NCBI RefSeq assembly: GCF_034190915.1
Contig: NW_026947492.1
Coordinates: forward strand, 14,886,001 to 14,950,000
Source of the DNA: Cavia porcellus
Taxonomy: Eukaryota; Chordata; Mammalia; Rodentia; Caviidae
DNA length: 64,000 bases
Reading direction: 5' to 3'
Of this stretch, positions 35,046-47,722 are shown piece after piece (position 1 is the stretch's first letter; the number at the start of each line of letters is the position of its first letter). The notes beneath the pieces are model-generated. The model was not told the DNA's origin. It saw nothing but the letters and a program-made list of their open reading frames with translations, and did not search any database. A program made the translations under genes and the position numbers.

Positions 35046-35270
35046 ATGAAAAGACAAAGGGTCAAAGAGTTATGTAAATTGCATCCTACCCATGGTTAGT
35101 AAATGATGAAGGCAGAGTCTAAAGAAAGATTTCAAACCTCTTTTACTCACTTCTTTTGATTGGATTGCTGACAAACCTAGGAAGTCAGGTAAATTAACTT
35201 TTCAGGGACAGAAAGATAAATTACTCAATTATTTTGATATACGGTAACTTGGAGGGAATGATAAACCATG

Positions 35271-35302
35271 ATCCCATCCATCCACCCATCCACCCATCCA
35301 TC
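35271..35302 (+). repeat. (CATC/CACC)n microsatellite
   Basis: About eight CCATC/CCACC-type tetranucleotide units, imperfect. Confidence 0.85.
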
Positions 35303-38049
35303 TTTTTGGGTTTTTTTTTTCTTTCAATTCATAATTCAAAGTTAAATGTGTAGCTCCGCTGTAGGGCACTTTGTGAAATACTTACTACATATCGAGCCCT
35401 GGAAAATCAATGCTGACCGAAGAAAAGTCCTTGCCTTCTGCAAGCTTATGGTGAATGGAGGGAGACGACACAAATGAGCAGTTTACTGTGTGGGATGAGG
35501 AAGTGGGAGGGCTGCTGTGAGCGGGGCCAGTGCCTCGTACAGAGATGTCAGAGAGAACAGCCCAGAAGAAAAGATGTGTAAACCACAGCAAAGATAGAGC
35601 CCTCCGCCGTTCTCCCATCTCACATGACACCAGGGAGCACTGGACCATGTGTTTTAATCCCTCTGGGATCTGTATCCTCCTATAATCCCATCATCACAGA
35701 TGAAGATACCACTCATGGAACATTTGGGAACAGGCAACTCTGGCTGATGCAAAGAATTTGGGGGCAGGCGGCAGAAAGTTTGGGGTCTAAGCATTTATCC
35801 CAAAGTCCTTTACTTCACCGAGCGTTCCTTCCCTCTCTGCTTACCAGTGCTACGAGGAAGAAATAAATTTACAAGGAGGGCGCCACTGTCTAACACATAC
35901 ACGACTTGGTAAATATTTGTTCCAACTAAAACTAAGGGGAGTTCCTAGAATTCCATTCCGTGCGGTAAAAGGAGCCAATTTCAGTCTCATTTCCTTTTCT
36001 ATTAAAACAAGGTTATCTTTATATATTCTTTCCTGTCCTACAAGGATACTTTTCAATTTGGCTATTCAGTGTGTTATTCTTTTTGTGGCTGGACAGTAAA
36101 AGGCTCCAGCTGGCTTTTGGGGTCAGGCCTGGACAACTTTATGTTGGTGCTTCCTGGGGACTCTGTGTGCTAGTTGAGGCTAAAGTGTCATTCCCCTCAT
36201 CCTGGTAGTGGGGACAGCTGTTCCCTTCCCAAAGGGTCAGGGGAGAGAACAAGGTGAGAGGGATAGGACCTGTTCATGTGAACACAGCTGTGACCTACAC
36301 GGTCAGCTGAGGACGCAGGAGTATTTTGAGGATGGTGTTTCATTTAGGATATTTGTTGGTGAAAAGATCTCAGTCTCCACCTGGCTTCTTGCACGCAGGA
36401 TGCCCTACAGGAGACCATATAAGGTGCTCAGCCCTTGAAAGGTGTGGGCCCTTGGTCACTTCCCACTGAACTAATGCAACAGGGCGCGTCAAGCCTCTGG
36501 AATACGTCGAGCTGGTTCTGCAAAGCTTCTCTGTCTCAGCCCAGAGGAAACCTCTCCTTTCTTTAAAGGGAAGCGGATATCTAATGACAGCTTAAGAAAC
36601 ATACAACAAAAGGAATAGTAAAGAGTGGTCCCGTCTCCTTTCTTTGAATCGTTCCCCATCTCAGCTGAGATCAAAAGCAGGTTTTTCTTTGATTTATGCT
36701 ACTCAGAATTACCCTCAAGACAAGCTGTCACAAAGGAGCCCAATGACTGAGGAACATGGTCCACCACTAAGTTTCAGATTATTGGGTTTAAAGTCCTATC
36801 AGAGACATCGACCTGTCTTCCTCATTTCACTGAAAAGGACATCAGCTCAGAGAGAGACAAGACTCATGCTGGCATCCCACAGCTGGCTGATGATGCGAAA
36901 GCTCCGAGAGCCCTCATCCTGGTGCCGTGCCCTCTCCCACAGACCTGCTGTGATTCCTGAGTGACTTCTGCCCAAAGAGCAGCCACGAGGTGGGTAGCTA
37001 GGTTCATGCCTGGCTTCAGTCTGCATCCAATCAGTGACCTATGTGATTTTCCTGGGATTCTGGCACCAGGTTTCCCTTTGTTGCCTGATGGAGGCAGAAA
37101 TCACCACATCAGAAGACAGAAATAGTTACTCTTCCTACCTGGGCTGTGGCAACGAGCTGTTCCCAGTTGGCAGGAGCTCTCCTGGACTTTTCCTGCGTTC
37201 AAGCCTAAAAACATGTGTTCCAGCTCATAAGTCCACCTTCATTCCACTGCTGGCAGCTGCTGTCTGCACTGCCCAGCTGGCTGGTCGCGTAGAGTTCCTT
37301 CTGCTCCGACTTCCTATTTCACAGAGGCCCAGCCAGGGACGTGCTATCTCAGGATCACCCTTCAGTCAGACCAGGGACAAGCTTGCAACCCAGCCTCCCA
37401 GGACCAAACTCGTTCTCTTTCCAGAGTGAGGACAGCTATCACACAGAACGGTCCTGTCTTTGTCTAAAAGGTTAGGATAGAAGAATAGAAAACTTCAGGG
37501 TGTCTGACAGGTGTGATAAGACCCAGGAAAGAGCTGGGATTGTTTTTTCTAGTAATGGATGAGGCTCGGTTGAAGCCATAAACCAAAATGAGGACAACAC
37601 AGAGCATGTCAAGCTTGAATGTGTCGCTGGTGTCCTGCCTGTGGGGAACTCATGTAGTTTGTGGCTGAGATGCTACAGGCTGTCAGCAGCTGCATGCAGC
37701 TGCTCAATGACAAGACTGATGTCTGTGGGGGCCCGGCTCAGAAGACGGGAGGGGAGGAGGAATATGCCTCACCTCCCAACCCACTTCACACAACCCAGAG
37801 AAACATGTCACATAAATTCCAGTCATTTTCATGTAGCCCCTTGCATCTTACCTAATGATACTCTTCCCAGGAGGTGGGGGGAGGTAGAGACAACTGTAAC
37901 CTGAGCCAAGGCTGCAGTCACGGCCCCAAAGCCACAGTGTTTGGGGGTGAGCACTTTGTGGGGAGCAGAGTGGCTGGCTAGCTGGTAGGAGGCTGGCTCT
38001 GTTCAGAGATGGATCCCTGGGGCCTGACCCCTCTCTGACTCCCCTTCTC
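35303..38049. other. No gene; weak MIR
   Basis: A reversed MIR-like piece lies at about 36830-36950. The 131-codon plus frame at 37034-37429 and the 106-codon frame at 36644-36964 have no domain I recognise and no splice or promoter context. Confidence 0.35.
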
Positions 38050-38217
38050 AGACTCCCCCATACATTCTCTTCTTCCCATCTACCACGCAGCTCTGCCTAA
38101 GAGCCAGCTGGCTGTGGACTGAAACCTCTACAGACTGTGAGCAAAGGTAAACCTCTGCTCCTTTAACTTATGAGTGTCAGGTACGGTGCCCGGGTGACGA
38201 GGAAAATGACGAAAACA
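38050..38217 (+). repeat. MaLR-type LTR 3' end
   Basis: 'ctgtggactgaaacctctac', 'gtaaacctctgctcctttaa' and 'gtgtcaggtacggtgc' match the 3' part of the LTR family seen reversed at 34650 and 63718. The 5' part was not delimited. Confidence 0.45.
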
Positions 38218-38340
38218 TGGGTTCAAGTCAGGAGGTCAGGATGGAGCTTCCGAGCACCATCACCTGATTCAACTTGAACCAATGATGAACTTCTCTGAGT
38301 CTCAGTTATTACCCAGAAAAAAATAAAGATGCTAGCTAGT
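38205..38340 (+). repeat. MIR SINE relic
   Basis: 'gaacttctctgagtctcagt' followed by 'aaaaaataaagatgctagct' after a diverged core. Confidence 0.5.
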
Positions 38341-38907
38341 TTCTTGTAAACTCCAGAATTCTTTATGAATGTGAGATACCATGATGAGAAGTGTCAGTTG
38401 GAGTAACTGGCAAAACCTCCCTGGAGTTCATCGTTCTTTTCTGGACTTCCTTTGGGTGCAGTTGCGGTAGAGTATCAATCAGTTCACGGTATGGAGGAGA
38501 CAGGAGAACGCACAGAGGAAAGAGGACCTGGGCCCAGGACTCGGGGCAGGCTTCTCTCCTGATGTCCCGGAGGCTGCAGCTAGTGCAGAAAGAGACTGGC
38601 TAGACATTGGTCGTGGGCTCACCGGCCCTGTCCCCAGCATCCATTCTCGATCACGTACACCAAAGAGGCCAAAGTGACACAGTTCCAGGCAATGAGTCAC
38701 ACACAAGAGACATCTGCTGGGAGCTTTCGGTGAGTATTTGCTTTACACTTTGTATAAACCAGAACCGGATTTTGCCTCTTAAGGGGCATCCAGTTGGGGG
38801 AGGGATATCCTATTCCCTTAAGTGACCAGAAACCTAAGATTTTAAATACGGCCTTTGCTCTAAAGAGGCACCGGTGTGGTGTTATGGTGTTTAAAAGAAG
38901 AAACTGG

Positions 38908-39008
38908 GCCAAGGGTTTAGTTCAGTGGCACAAGCGCCTGCCTGGCAAGTGCAAGGTCATGAGTTCGATCCCCAGTACCAAAAAATAAATAAACAAAATA
39001 AAATAAAA
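38908..39008 (+). repeat. ID-type SINE
   Basis: 'gggccaagggtttagttcag ... gagttcgatccccagtacca' with an (AAATA)/(AAAAT) tail. Target duplication aagaagaaactg at 38896-38907 and 39009-39018 region. Confidence 0.92.
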
Positions 39009-39018
39009 GAAGAAACTG

Positions 39019-39535
39019 TTTCTTCCTGCTCAGGGTCAGAGACCGTTTCCTGGGAGAAGGGACATTTGATGCGAATAAGACTTTATCTCCAGGCACGGGG
39101 ACTCAGCTGCAGTTCCCAGCCTGTCTCAGCAGCCCTGAACCTCTACACTATCCCAAACCATGACAGGAATCTAAATGCTCTTGCCATGTGATGCATGTAT
39201 AACTCTGGAGATTGCATCTCGTGAGGTTTTTTCAAGATCCAATCTAGTGTCTCTATGAAGTGGGCAGTGGGCAGATAAAGAATAAATAAGGGCACAGACA
39301 TGAAGTGACTTCTGAGACTCCAGAGCTGCTTGGGAAGCGCACTGCCAACCTCCCTGGGCACATCATCCTTCCCGCCAATCTCCAACTCCACCTTCGCCCA
39401 TGTAGACTCCCTGCGTCTCCTGTATATGCATGCGCATGTGTGCTCTCGTCACAGGAGGGGGCCATGCATCATGAATTCATGTCCATCACGAAGACACATG
39501 AAATTCCCCCAAGTAGAATCTGTACTTTGCATTTC
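39019..39535. other. No feature recognised
   Basis: Unique-looking DNA. The 112-codon frame at 39305-39643 runs through the telomeric repeat and is not a gene. Confidence 0.4.
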
Positions 39536-39564
39536 TTAGGGTTAGGGTTAGGGTTAGGGTTAGG
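39536..39564 (+). repeat. Interstitial telomeric repeat (TTAGGG)4.8
   Basis: Four perfect TTAGGG units and a fifth lacking its last G, with no mismatch. The four GGG runs could fold as a three-tetrad G-quadruplex on the plus strand. Flanks are ordinary unique DNA. Confidence 0.97.
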
Positions 39565-39754
39565 AACAAGTCAGGAGCTAGCTCACGTCATTCAGGAGTT
39601 TGGCAGCCACTTCAGAGCTTCTCGAGGTTTCTGGCTGTGTTAAGGGCTGGCACGTTGATTGAAAACTAACCTGGTTTCATTAGGGCCACTCTCGAATCCC
39701 TCCAATTAAATCAACCTGGGCAACTGTGTACTTAAAAGTCATTCTTCTATGTCC

Positions 39755-40525
39755 CCAGTCGGATGGCGAACAGTATAAAAACATACACAGAAAATATAAC
39801 AGATTTTGGTGAAAGAGACCCCCATCTATTATAGGAATACAAAATGATGCAACCACATTAGAAAACGTTGTGGCAGTTTCTAAAAAATGAAAATGAAACT
39901 ACTATTTGATCCAGTAGTTCTACTTCTGGGAACCTACTCAAAAGTATTGAAAACAGGGTCTTGAAAAAATATTGTCTATTAGTGTTCATGAAAACATTAT
40001 TCAAAATAGCCAATGAGCAGAAGAAACTCAAGTGTCCACAACCAACAAATGGACAAACAAAATGTCCATGACAATCAGTGGGGTATTACTTAGCGTTATA
40101 AAGAAAAGAAATGCTGACACATGCTTCAACATGAACTTCAGAGACGTCGTCGCAAGTGACACAAGCTGGTTTACAAAAGGACAAATACTGTATCATCCCA
40201 CTTATATGAAGCACATAGAGTAATCAAGTTATTAGAGACAGAAAGTACAATGGTGGCTTCCAGGGGCCAGGGATTTAGCTCAGCGGAGTAAGTGCTTGCT
40301 TGGCAAACTTGAGGTCATGAGTTCGATCACTGGCACCGAACAAAACAAAACAAAACAAAACAATGGTGGCTTCCAGAGACTGAGAGGAGGGGTTTGGGAG
40401 ATAGTATTTAATGGGTACAGAGTTTCAGTGTGAGAAGATAAAAAAGTTGTGGAGATGGGTGCTGACAATGATTGCACAATTTGAATGCATTTAGTGCACT
40501 GAACAGCATACCTAAAACTGGCTAA
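39755..40525 (+). mobile_element. L1M LINE 3' end (ORF2 tail and 3' UTR), dead
   Basis: Landmarks in order: 'ctactatttgatccagtagt', 'ctacttctgggaacctactc', 'ttattcaaaatagccaatga', 'aaaggacaaatactgtatca', 'ttaatgggtacagagtttca', 'aatgcatttagtgcactgaa'. These are the C-terminal ORF2 and 3' UTR of an ancient L1 with many changes. It is split by the ID element at 40264-40360. No open reading frame of useful length remains. Confidence 0.88.
40264..40360 (+). repeat. ID-type SINE inside the L1
   Basis: 'gggccagggatttagctcag ... gagttcgatcactggcaccg' with (AAAAC)n tail. Perfect 16-bp target duplication caatggtggcttccag at 40248-40263 and 40361-40376. Confidence 0.97.
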
Positions 40526-40650
40526 CTGGGGGCAGGGGTGTGGCTCAGTGGGGGGCCTAGAATCTGTGGGGCCTTGGGTTTGATCCTGAGCAAAACACAC
40601 TCGTACAGACTCACATACTCACACACACACTCACACACACACATCACAAA
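40526..40650 (+). repeat. Old ID/tRNA-derived SINE with AC-rich tail
   Basis: 'gggggcaggggtgtggctca' and 'gccttgggtttgatcctgag' keep the A and B boxes. The tail is a CACACT/CACACA array at about 40596-40645. Confidence 0.65.
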
Positions 40651-42099
40651 ATAACCCCAACTGACTGAGATGTTAAATTTTGCAATAAAAATGATTTTGC
40701 AATAAAATCATCCATCTACAATGTCACCTTTTTAAAAAAAATCTTAAACTATCAGGACCAGTTGCAATCCATTTACATTTTTGGAGCTCACCAGGATAGA
40801 ATTACAAAACCAAGACTGAGTCAGACAGCTCGGGTTGAGCCTCAGTTCTGCTCTTCATTAGCAGTTCTTGTTCTAGTTCTTAAAGGCATTCTGACTGAAC
40901 TTAGTTGTCCTCGCTATTGGCCAAGTATTATAATGTCCACTTTGACCACTTCATTAAGCAGATGCAAAGATCCATTTAGATAATTTATGGGATTGTGCTT
41001 AGCAAACCACAGAACACTAAACAAACCCAAGAGATTGTTCAAGAAGATGACGAGGTTCTTGCTGAGACCTATTTTAATATTTTCCAACCTTTCTTGCCAA
41101 GACGTTCTCCTATCACACCTACATTCCAATTAGTGCAGTTTCATTTAGGCTGAAAGTAACCTTCCTGCCAGGATGTTCCCAGCTTCCAGGTTTCGAGCTG
41201 CTTCCATCTGGCAGGTATCAAAGGGGGCCAGCAGCGGCCCTCTGGAAACTGCATAGCCACAGATTTTGGGGCCAAGGACAGAATTCTTCTCCAGGTCTGG
41301 TTTGGTTTTCAAATTCCTGGCTGTCATAACAACCCCCAAAGCAAAGAGGCACTGTTCAGTGTCGTCTGTGACTGCAGCCTGCGCCTGGAATGCGCTCAGG
41401 TTGGCCAGGGAGGAAGAGTGTTCACTGGTAACCACACCATGCTTCAACCAGGATTCAAGAGGCAGGAGCTGCCAGGCTCACCGCCTCCAGTGGCACAGCT
41501 CCCTGCTTTCGGGATCATTCAGCTCCTCAGCTGCCCTGTCTCCCATTGTCTCTGCCAGATCACCAACAGGGAGGGAGTTTCCACCAGAGGCCACTGGGAG
41601 ATGAGTTAATTCTGCAGTGGAAGCAAAAGCATGCTGCCATGCGCAGATGTGCGAAGATGGCTTGAGGAATAAGTGGATGACAGCGTTGCCATGGCAACCT
41701 CAAGCATCCTAGCTCAACCTCACTGACCTATTCGGAGGCTTGCAACAGCGGCCATCTATTCCTGAGCTGGGGGGGGGGGGATGAGCAAGAGCTAAAAAGT
41801 GTTAATTGGTTTCATGACTTAAAAAGAAATTTGTGCAATTGGAATGAGTGTCTCATTCACTAACAAATGTATCTACAAAGATGTGTCACGTCTTTTTCAT
41901 TGATGAATACAAGATTTTTATATATCTGGAACCAATGTACAGATGAGTTTTTCCTCCTTGTTAGGATTCCTCATAGTGTATTTTTGGGTTGAATTTTAGA
42001 ATTAAAATTATTTAAAAAGTAGGGCATATTTTCATGTTTAATATGATGTGGAGTCTCAAAAGGCTTTGAGCCTCACAGCAATCCTGCTTCCTGCTTGCT
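40651..42099. other. No confirmed gene; G12 run
   Basis: A G12 homopolymer lies at 41769-41780. A 100-codon minus frame (41145-41447) and plus frames over the same bases (41266-41609) compete, and I recognise no domain. AT-rich from 41800. Confidence 0.4.
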
Positions 42100-42106
42100 T
42101 ACAGGT

Positions 42107-42295
42107 TTGTTTTCCCTTCCTTTCTCCTCAAACCTTCCCTTCCTCTTTTCCTTCCTGCCTTATTCTCTTTCCTTTTCTCCTCCCTCCTCCCTCCTTTTTC
42201 ATTCCCTCCTTCCCCTCCCTCCTGTTTTCCCTCCTTCCCTCCATCCTCTCACAGTGTCTCTGTTCCTCTCCTTTCTTCTTTCCTGTCTGTCCCCT
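42107..42295 (+). repeat. Polypyrimidine-rich tract
   Basis: TTCCTTTC/CCTCCCTCC-rich for about 190 bases, with some interruptions. The overlapping 143-codon frame reflects this composition. Confidence 0.75.
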
Positions 42296-43062
42296 GAGGC
42301 CACAGTGTCACTGCTGTCTGACACTGAAGCAGCAGGAAACCCCGGGGACCCCAAGGACTGAGAAGGCTTGTGCTCGTACAGGAAGCTGTGCTCATTTCTG
42401 CCCAGCTCCTCCTCGGGTGCCTTCTTCATTTGTAAGACGAGGTAAAACTATTTCGTCCAAGGGTTCTTGTGAAAACTAAATTTGATTACTCTAAAAGCGC
42501 AGTGTCAAATGCTAGATGTTATTATTGTTACTGCTAAAAGTAGTAATCACTCACAGTTCACTAGTTGTCACACACACATTAATTCTATACCTCTGTCCAC
42601 CAAATGATTCCTGTCCAGCTTATCAAGGAGCTGTATCTGTCTTTCTAGTTCCTTTTTGTACATAAATGATGACAAGATCTTGTCTAAAAGTCAATTTCAC
42701 TAACCCTATTTGATTATGGTGTTGCTCCTTCTCATGGGTGTTATTCAAAATTATTGTAGAGGTATCAACTAATTCTGGAGAACTTGGCTATGTTAAGTTG
42801 TCTGTTAAGTTGCTGGATCATGCAAGGGGCCAAGAGCTCTCGGAGGAGAAAGCAGGGCAGAGGGTGGTTTGAGGACTCTGAACAGTAGCTATTCAAACCT
42901 ACCATCCAGAGGGAAAATATTTCCATCTGTAATAATAAGTATGAGTCTACCAGTGCACTAGCTGTCTACCAGCCTTCCTCATCCTGGTGCTACATCTATC
43001 ATTGAGTTCCTCATTTATTCAGTCTCCTACCACTTAGAGTTTTTGAGCAGCTTCTTTGTCTG
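42296..43062. other. No feature recognised
   Basis: Unique-looking, with a MIR-like hint near 42420-42500 ('tcatttgtaagacgaggtaa'). Confidence 0.35.
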
Positions 43063-43064
43063 AA

Positions 43065-43176
43065 GTATTAGGCTTACTTGTAATCCCAAAACTTTGTAGG
43101 CTGAGGCAAGAGGATTGCTAGGTACTCAAGGCCAGCCTGGACTATGCAGCAACGCTCTGTCTGAAAAACAACAAAA
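43065..43176 (+). repeat. B1-like SINE, 5' truncated or diverged
   Basis: 'cttgtaatcccaaaactttg', 'ggctgaggcaagaggattgc', 'ggccagcctggactatgcag' with an AACAAAAAAC tail. Flanked by aagtattaggct / aagtattagact. Confidence 0.85.
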
Positions 43177-43322
43177 AACAAAAGCAAAGTATTAGACTAG
43201 GCGTAACAGAATGTGTAAAGAAGAGCAGAGGGAACCCCACAGGTACAGTCCAGTAAGGGAGCTGAGGCGTGTAATCAATCGCTGGAAGAACAGGATACGA
43301 GAGATGTCATAGGAAAAGTATG

Positions 43323-43412
43323 GGGGCTGGGGATTTAGCTCAGCAGCATAAGCGCCTGCCTTGCAAGTGTGTGGTCATGAGTTCGATCCCTGGTACCGAT
43401 AAAAGAAAAAAA
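43323..43412 (+). repeat. ID-type SINE, young
   Basis: Near-consensus body, ggggatttagctcagcagca to 'gttcgatccctggtaccgat', poly-A tail. Target duplication aaaagtatg at 43314-43322 and 43413-43421. Confidence 0.95.
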
Positions 43413-43421
43413 AAAAGTATG

Positions 43422-44504
43422 TTCATCCTGGAGCTCAGGAGCATAGTTCACATCTGGCTGGAGTCACCACGGAGGTCCACACAGAGAAGGTGATGCTGGC
43501 CTTGATGATGGGTGACTTTCCCATATTTGACTAAGAAGGGGATGGGAATACAGACACAGGAAGTGCTGCAGACGGAGGCTCGGAACATAGGAATAGAAGA
43601 AAGTTGGAAGGCTCCTTGAGAGGTAGTGGTTTGGGTAAAATGCATGGGTGGATGTGAGCCTCCTAAGTGAGTCTGAGCCAAGTCAATGAGGACTGAAATG
43701 CATGGGTTTTAGTGAACAGGCAAAGGTCACCGTGAAACCTTTCTGACCTAGGAAACACCACAGAGTCAAGGCTCTCTGCTCCAAGTGGGAGGTAGAGAGG
43801 GCTGAGCCAGGACTGAGACCCTGTGCCCATGAGCAAGAAATGGGTGTAAACTCTTCAAGAGAGAACAAAGAGATTCATTGATTAATTAGATAGGACCACA
43901 GCATAGGGAGGGGCACAGAAGTTCCTTACAAGGTTTATTTTCAACCGGATGACAAGAAGTATGGTCCTAAAACCAGAACAAGACAGAGAAAGCAAGAGAA
44001 AAGCTCGTGGGGAGAGGGAAGCCAGAAAGTCAGTCTAAGGTGAGAAAGCTGCAGGGGACCCAGCTGGGGGATGCCTTGGTATTCCAGCTTGAATGTTAGT
44101 TAGCTCCATCTGGAAAGGGCAGCCAGGGAAGGGCTGCAGGGGAACAAAAACAAAGAAAACTAAGATACAGGCAGGGCAGTTAAGGGCAGGGTAAAGCAAC
44201 AGAGAGGCCCAAGGATCAAAAGCAGGTTGAACCAAACATTCTTATCTGTCGGGCTGGTTGTCCAACAACTTAGTGCAAAGCACAAGCCTGGATGGGAGCT
44301 CTCACACTCATCCACATGACCAAGGCTTGCAGGTGACTTCAAAATGATCTATTTCTCTCGCCCACCCCAACCTGATTCGTTATGTCTAAATTAGGGTGTG
44401 GGCATCTGTCTTTAAAATTTTCAATCTAACTCTAGTCCTTAGCCATTAATCTAGTGAGGATTACTGTTGTCACCTGTTCAGAGACGTCTGAGTTAAGCTG
44501 CATG
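43422..44504. other. No feature recognised
   Basis: Unique-looking; frames of 60-77 codons only. Confidence 0.4.
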
Positions 44505-44634
44505 CTCTGGTGTATTCCTATAGCTCCAGCTACTCAGTAGGCAAGAGAATCACAAGTTCTGGGGCAGGGATTTAGCTCAGTGGCACAAGCATCTACCTGG
44601 TTAAGTGCAAGGTCATGAGTTTGATCCCTGGTAC

Positions 44635-44668
<34 letters not shown>

Positions 44669-44800
44669 CAATTTCAAGGCCAGTCTGGATAACTTCAAGA
44701 AACTTGTGTCAAAGGGTGTAGCCCAGTGTGAGATGGTAGAATCATTGCCTAGCATGTATCCAGCCCTGTGGTCAACCATTCATTCCTCAGTGTGTGGGTG
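44505..44800 (+). repeat. B4-type SINE split by a younger ID
   Basis: Left arm 44505-44560 ('tggtgtattcctatagctcc ... gagaatcacaag'). The right arm resumes at 44664 ('aatcacaatttcaaggccag') and runs into an ID-like end ('gtgtagcccagtgtgagatg'). Reading across the inserted ID restores the B4 order. Confidence 0.85.
44561..44663 (+). repeat. ID-type SINE nested in a B4
   Basis: ggggcagggatttagctcag to 'gagtttgatccctggtacc' plus about 28 A. Target duplication aatcacaa at 44548-44555 and 44664-44671. Confidence 0.95.
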
Positions 44801-47549
44801 AAGGGGTTGGTGGTTACCAGATGCCAGACTGACCTTGCAGACAGGAGCCTAATTTTCTTGTTTTTCTTCCCATGAGGGAAGAGTAAGCAGTATAAAATGC
44901 TGGTCCCTAAAAAGCTGGGGCTTCCCACAGAAAGGAGATGACAAAGATCTGGTTGCAGACAAAGGTCAGCAGGAAGTGAAGAAACCTGAGCTCAGCCCGG
45001 GCTTCACACTACTGAGCTACACCTCGACCCCTGCCTGCTTCTGAGCAGAGAAGGTAAACTTCATGAGGACAGGAATCTTTAAGCATAGAATATTTCAACA
45101 CTAAACAAAAAGTGGAGAGAATCGGGGAGCAAACCTCCACACCCCATCACTCACCTTTGACAACTGGTTACGCCAGGCCTCCTGCTGTCTCACCTTTGCC
45201 GGACACCACTGCCCCGTCCCCCTGTCGTGGAGCAAATGAGGAAAGCAGTCACCCACGTCCTCTGATGTCCTGTTTCACAATCCAGCAGCTGCTTGGCGGG
45301 TGGGTGATGAAAACAAACCCTGAAATTGAAAAGAAGGGACCCAGCAAGAGCCTCAGCTTCGAATTCTTCTTTGGAGCAAAAGAAGCAGTTGTGAGTTTTA
45401 CTTCAAATTGTCACAAGGCCCCTTGAGCAGCACGTGGAGACTCTTAGCCAGGGTGCGGCTCGAGGGAGTTCTTGCCTGAGTCAGTTAGAAACAGAAGGAA
45501 GGACTGTGCTCTGTGCTTACCGCAGTACTTTCTGCCCTCAGCAGCCTGGTACTGAGCGCAAACATATGCTGGTCTCCTGGGTGGGGGTTAGAGCTCTGGA
45601 GACCAGAAATATGTGCAGGGTTCAAGGGTCACAGTGCAACATGTAGGAGCTATTCCAGCTCGGAGAGCTTCGAGGCTGGGTGGTCTCCTACTCACAGACT
45701 TTGGAAACTGCTCCATTTGTCTTGAGTCTGCAGCCCGTCCTTTCTGCGGATCCCCCTCCATCACCAGTTATGGAGCAGAAAAATGAGAGGAGCAAAGGAA
45801 TGAATGGAAAATACTCAGACAATCATAAATCTCTCTACACCACTGAGCCCTTTGGGAGTTAGGAAGGTCAGGCTGGAGGCCCGTGGTAGGGATGTGTGCA
45901 GGGAGATAGCCCTGTAGAGAAGGCCAGAAACAGCTGTGGCGGTGCACTGGAGGGGTCTCTAGAGTCCCATTCAAACAGTGTGTCCTGGTCCCTCAAGTAA
46001 CAAGAGGCCCTTGGTGAAGAGTGGAATCTGGTGTGCAATAGCTTTTTCATCAGGACGTCAGGGACAATATCATAGTGAGGTGCTAACACTACTGCCAAGC
46101 TTTTAGATTGCCATACTTAATCTGAGGGATTATGGACCTGCAGACAAAATGTGGCGTGTCTTGATGGAATTCAGTTTTACCGAAGGTATTTTTCTTAGCG
46201 GGGGGAGGAATTATTATTGTGCATGTGATAAATCAGGATGTGAAATTTTTATGAATTTATGAAGATAAACATAAGAATTTAAAGAAGTATCCCAAAAGTG
46301 GTGGCTAGTTTCTATCTTCTGCTACTTTGCTGTCCTGAGGGGAGATTTGCTAGGCCCTACTTTGATGTCTGGCGGAGTAGATGAGGGACTATGAATTTGC
46401 TGTCTCTGTCCACCTGATTTGTTGGCTCTCATCTCCTGATAGCCTGTGAGGGGAGTTTTGTGGTCTCCTGGGAAGCGCTCACCAGCTCTTCTTCTGAGCC
46501 TCTGTCCAAACTGCCACTTAAGTCTGAGACAATCTCCTTCCTCCTGACAGCTAAATCTTGTGTCTTTTTCTTCCTCCAGTGCAACTCAAGGTCATTTTCC
46601 CCAAGAAGTTCTCTATGTTTAAGAGAACTGACTCTCAAACAGAATCCGAAACAAGCACCAGGCTGGGATGCTCAGGCCACCGTACGTTCTAACCTTCTAA
46701 CACAGTTTTGTTTATTTTTATTTAGTAATCATTATTACCCTGGGACATATAGAGAGAAAGGACTATTTATAATTCTCCTCTACCATCCAGGCCCTGAAGA
46801 GGTTAAATCATTTTCCCCAAACCACACAACTTGGAAGCAATTTTTTTAATACTACACAATTTTCCCTCAAGTCTTGGAAATAAAGCAGGCAGATGACTGC
46901 ACGTCATGCTGGGCATTGTTTGAAAACTCTCCTGAAGATTATTTATTTTATTCTGTAAGCAAAGTTGGCTTCTTAGGCATGCAGTCTGTGCAGAAACCCA
47001 GAATCCTGGGTATAGGAGGAGGCTCCTAATCCATGTAAGGTTCTCCTGTCTGTTTTGGAACTGTAAATTTCTGAAAAAAGCACCTAAATTTTCATTTGCG
47101 CTGGACCTCACAAATTATGTGTCTGGCTAGTCTCTTGTGAATATACCAATGGCTGACTTTGTTATTCCTGACTAAAGGTTCAGACTCTGTGTCATTACAT
47201 GTTAACCTGTAGATACGGCTTCAGCAGAGGTGCAAATGATTTCTGCTCATACAAAAAAATGTTGAATGCTTTGATTGCCCTGTGGGACAGTAAGTAGATT
47301 GGTCTCTAACCAATTTATTGTGATGGGTTTTTCTGATAAACCATATAAAATCATGGGCAAGTGTTTGTTCTATTGTGTGAGATAATTGTTTTTAACTTTT
47401 TAAAAAAAAATCATGCTTTGGTAAGTTCAGATTCCAGACTGTTTGTAACATACCAGGCCACCAAAATCACCCTTCACTCAGACTGCTGAATGGTGAGTTT
47501 CACACTCTGTATGCTGACGTTTATGCTTTTTACCTACAATGCTTAATTT
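44801..47549. other. No feature recognised
   Basis: An L2-like end at about 45050-45075 ('acttcatgaggacaggaatc') is the only repeat hint. Overlapping frames (129 codons plus at 46460-46849; 102 codons minus at 46803-47111) show no domain. Confidence 0.35.
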
Positions 47550-47722
47550 TTCTTTGTCACTTTTTATATGCTACAAATTCTTAAAATTGTATCTACTGAT
47601 TTTTTAAAAAATAGATGTTACACATGCATGATTTAAGTTCCAAAAGTATTTAGTGACAGTTTCACTTCCTGCCGCTACCCCAGATGTGCCATTTTCCTCC
47701 TCCAAGACGATGTGTGTAACTT

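Noticed and set aside
39305..39643. 112-codon frame containing repeated Gly-Leu residues
   Set aside because: The Gly-Leu run is the translation of the TTAGGG array.
41145..41447. 100-codon minus-strand frame with protein-like composition
   Set aside because: I recognised no domain or signal peptide, and plus-strand frames cover the same bases. No promoter or splice site supports it. A protein search giving a conserved hit would change this.
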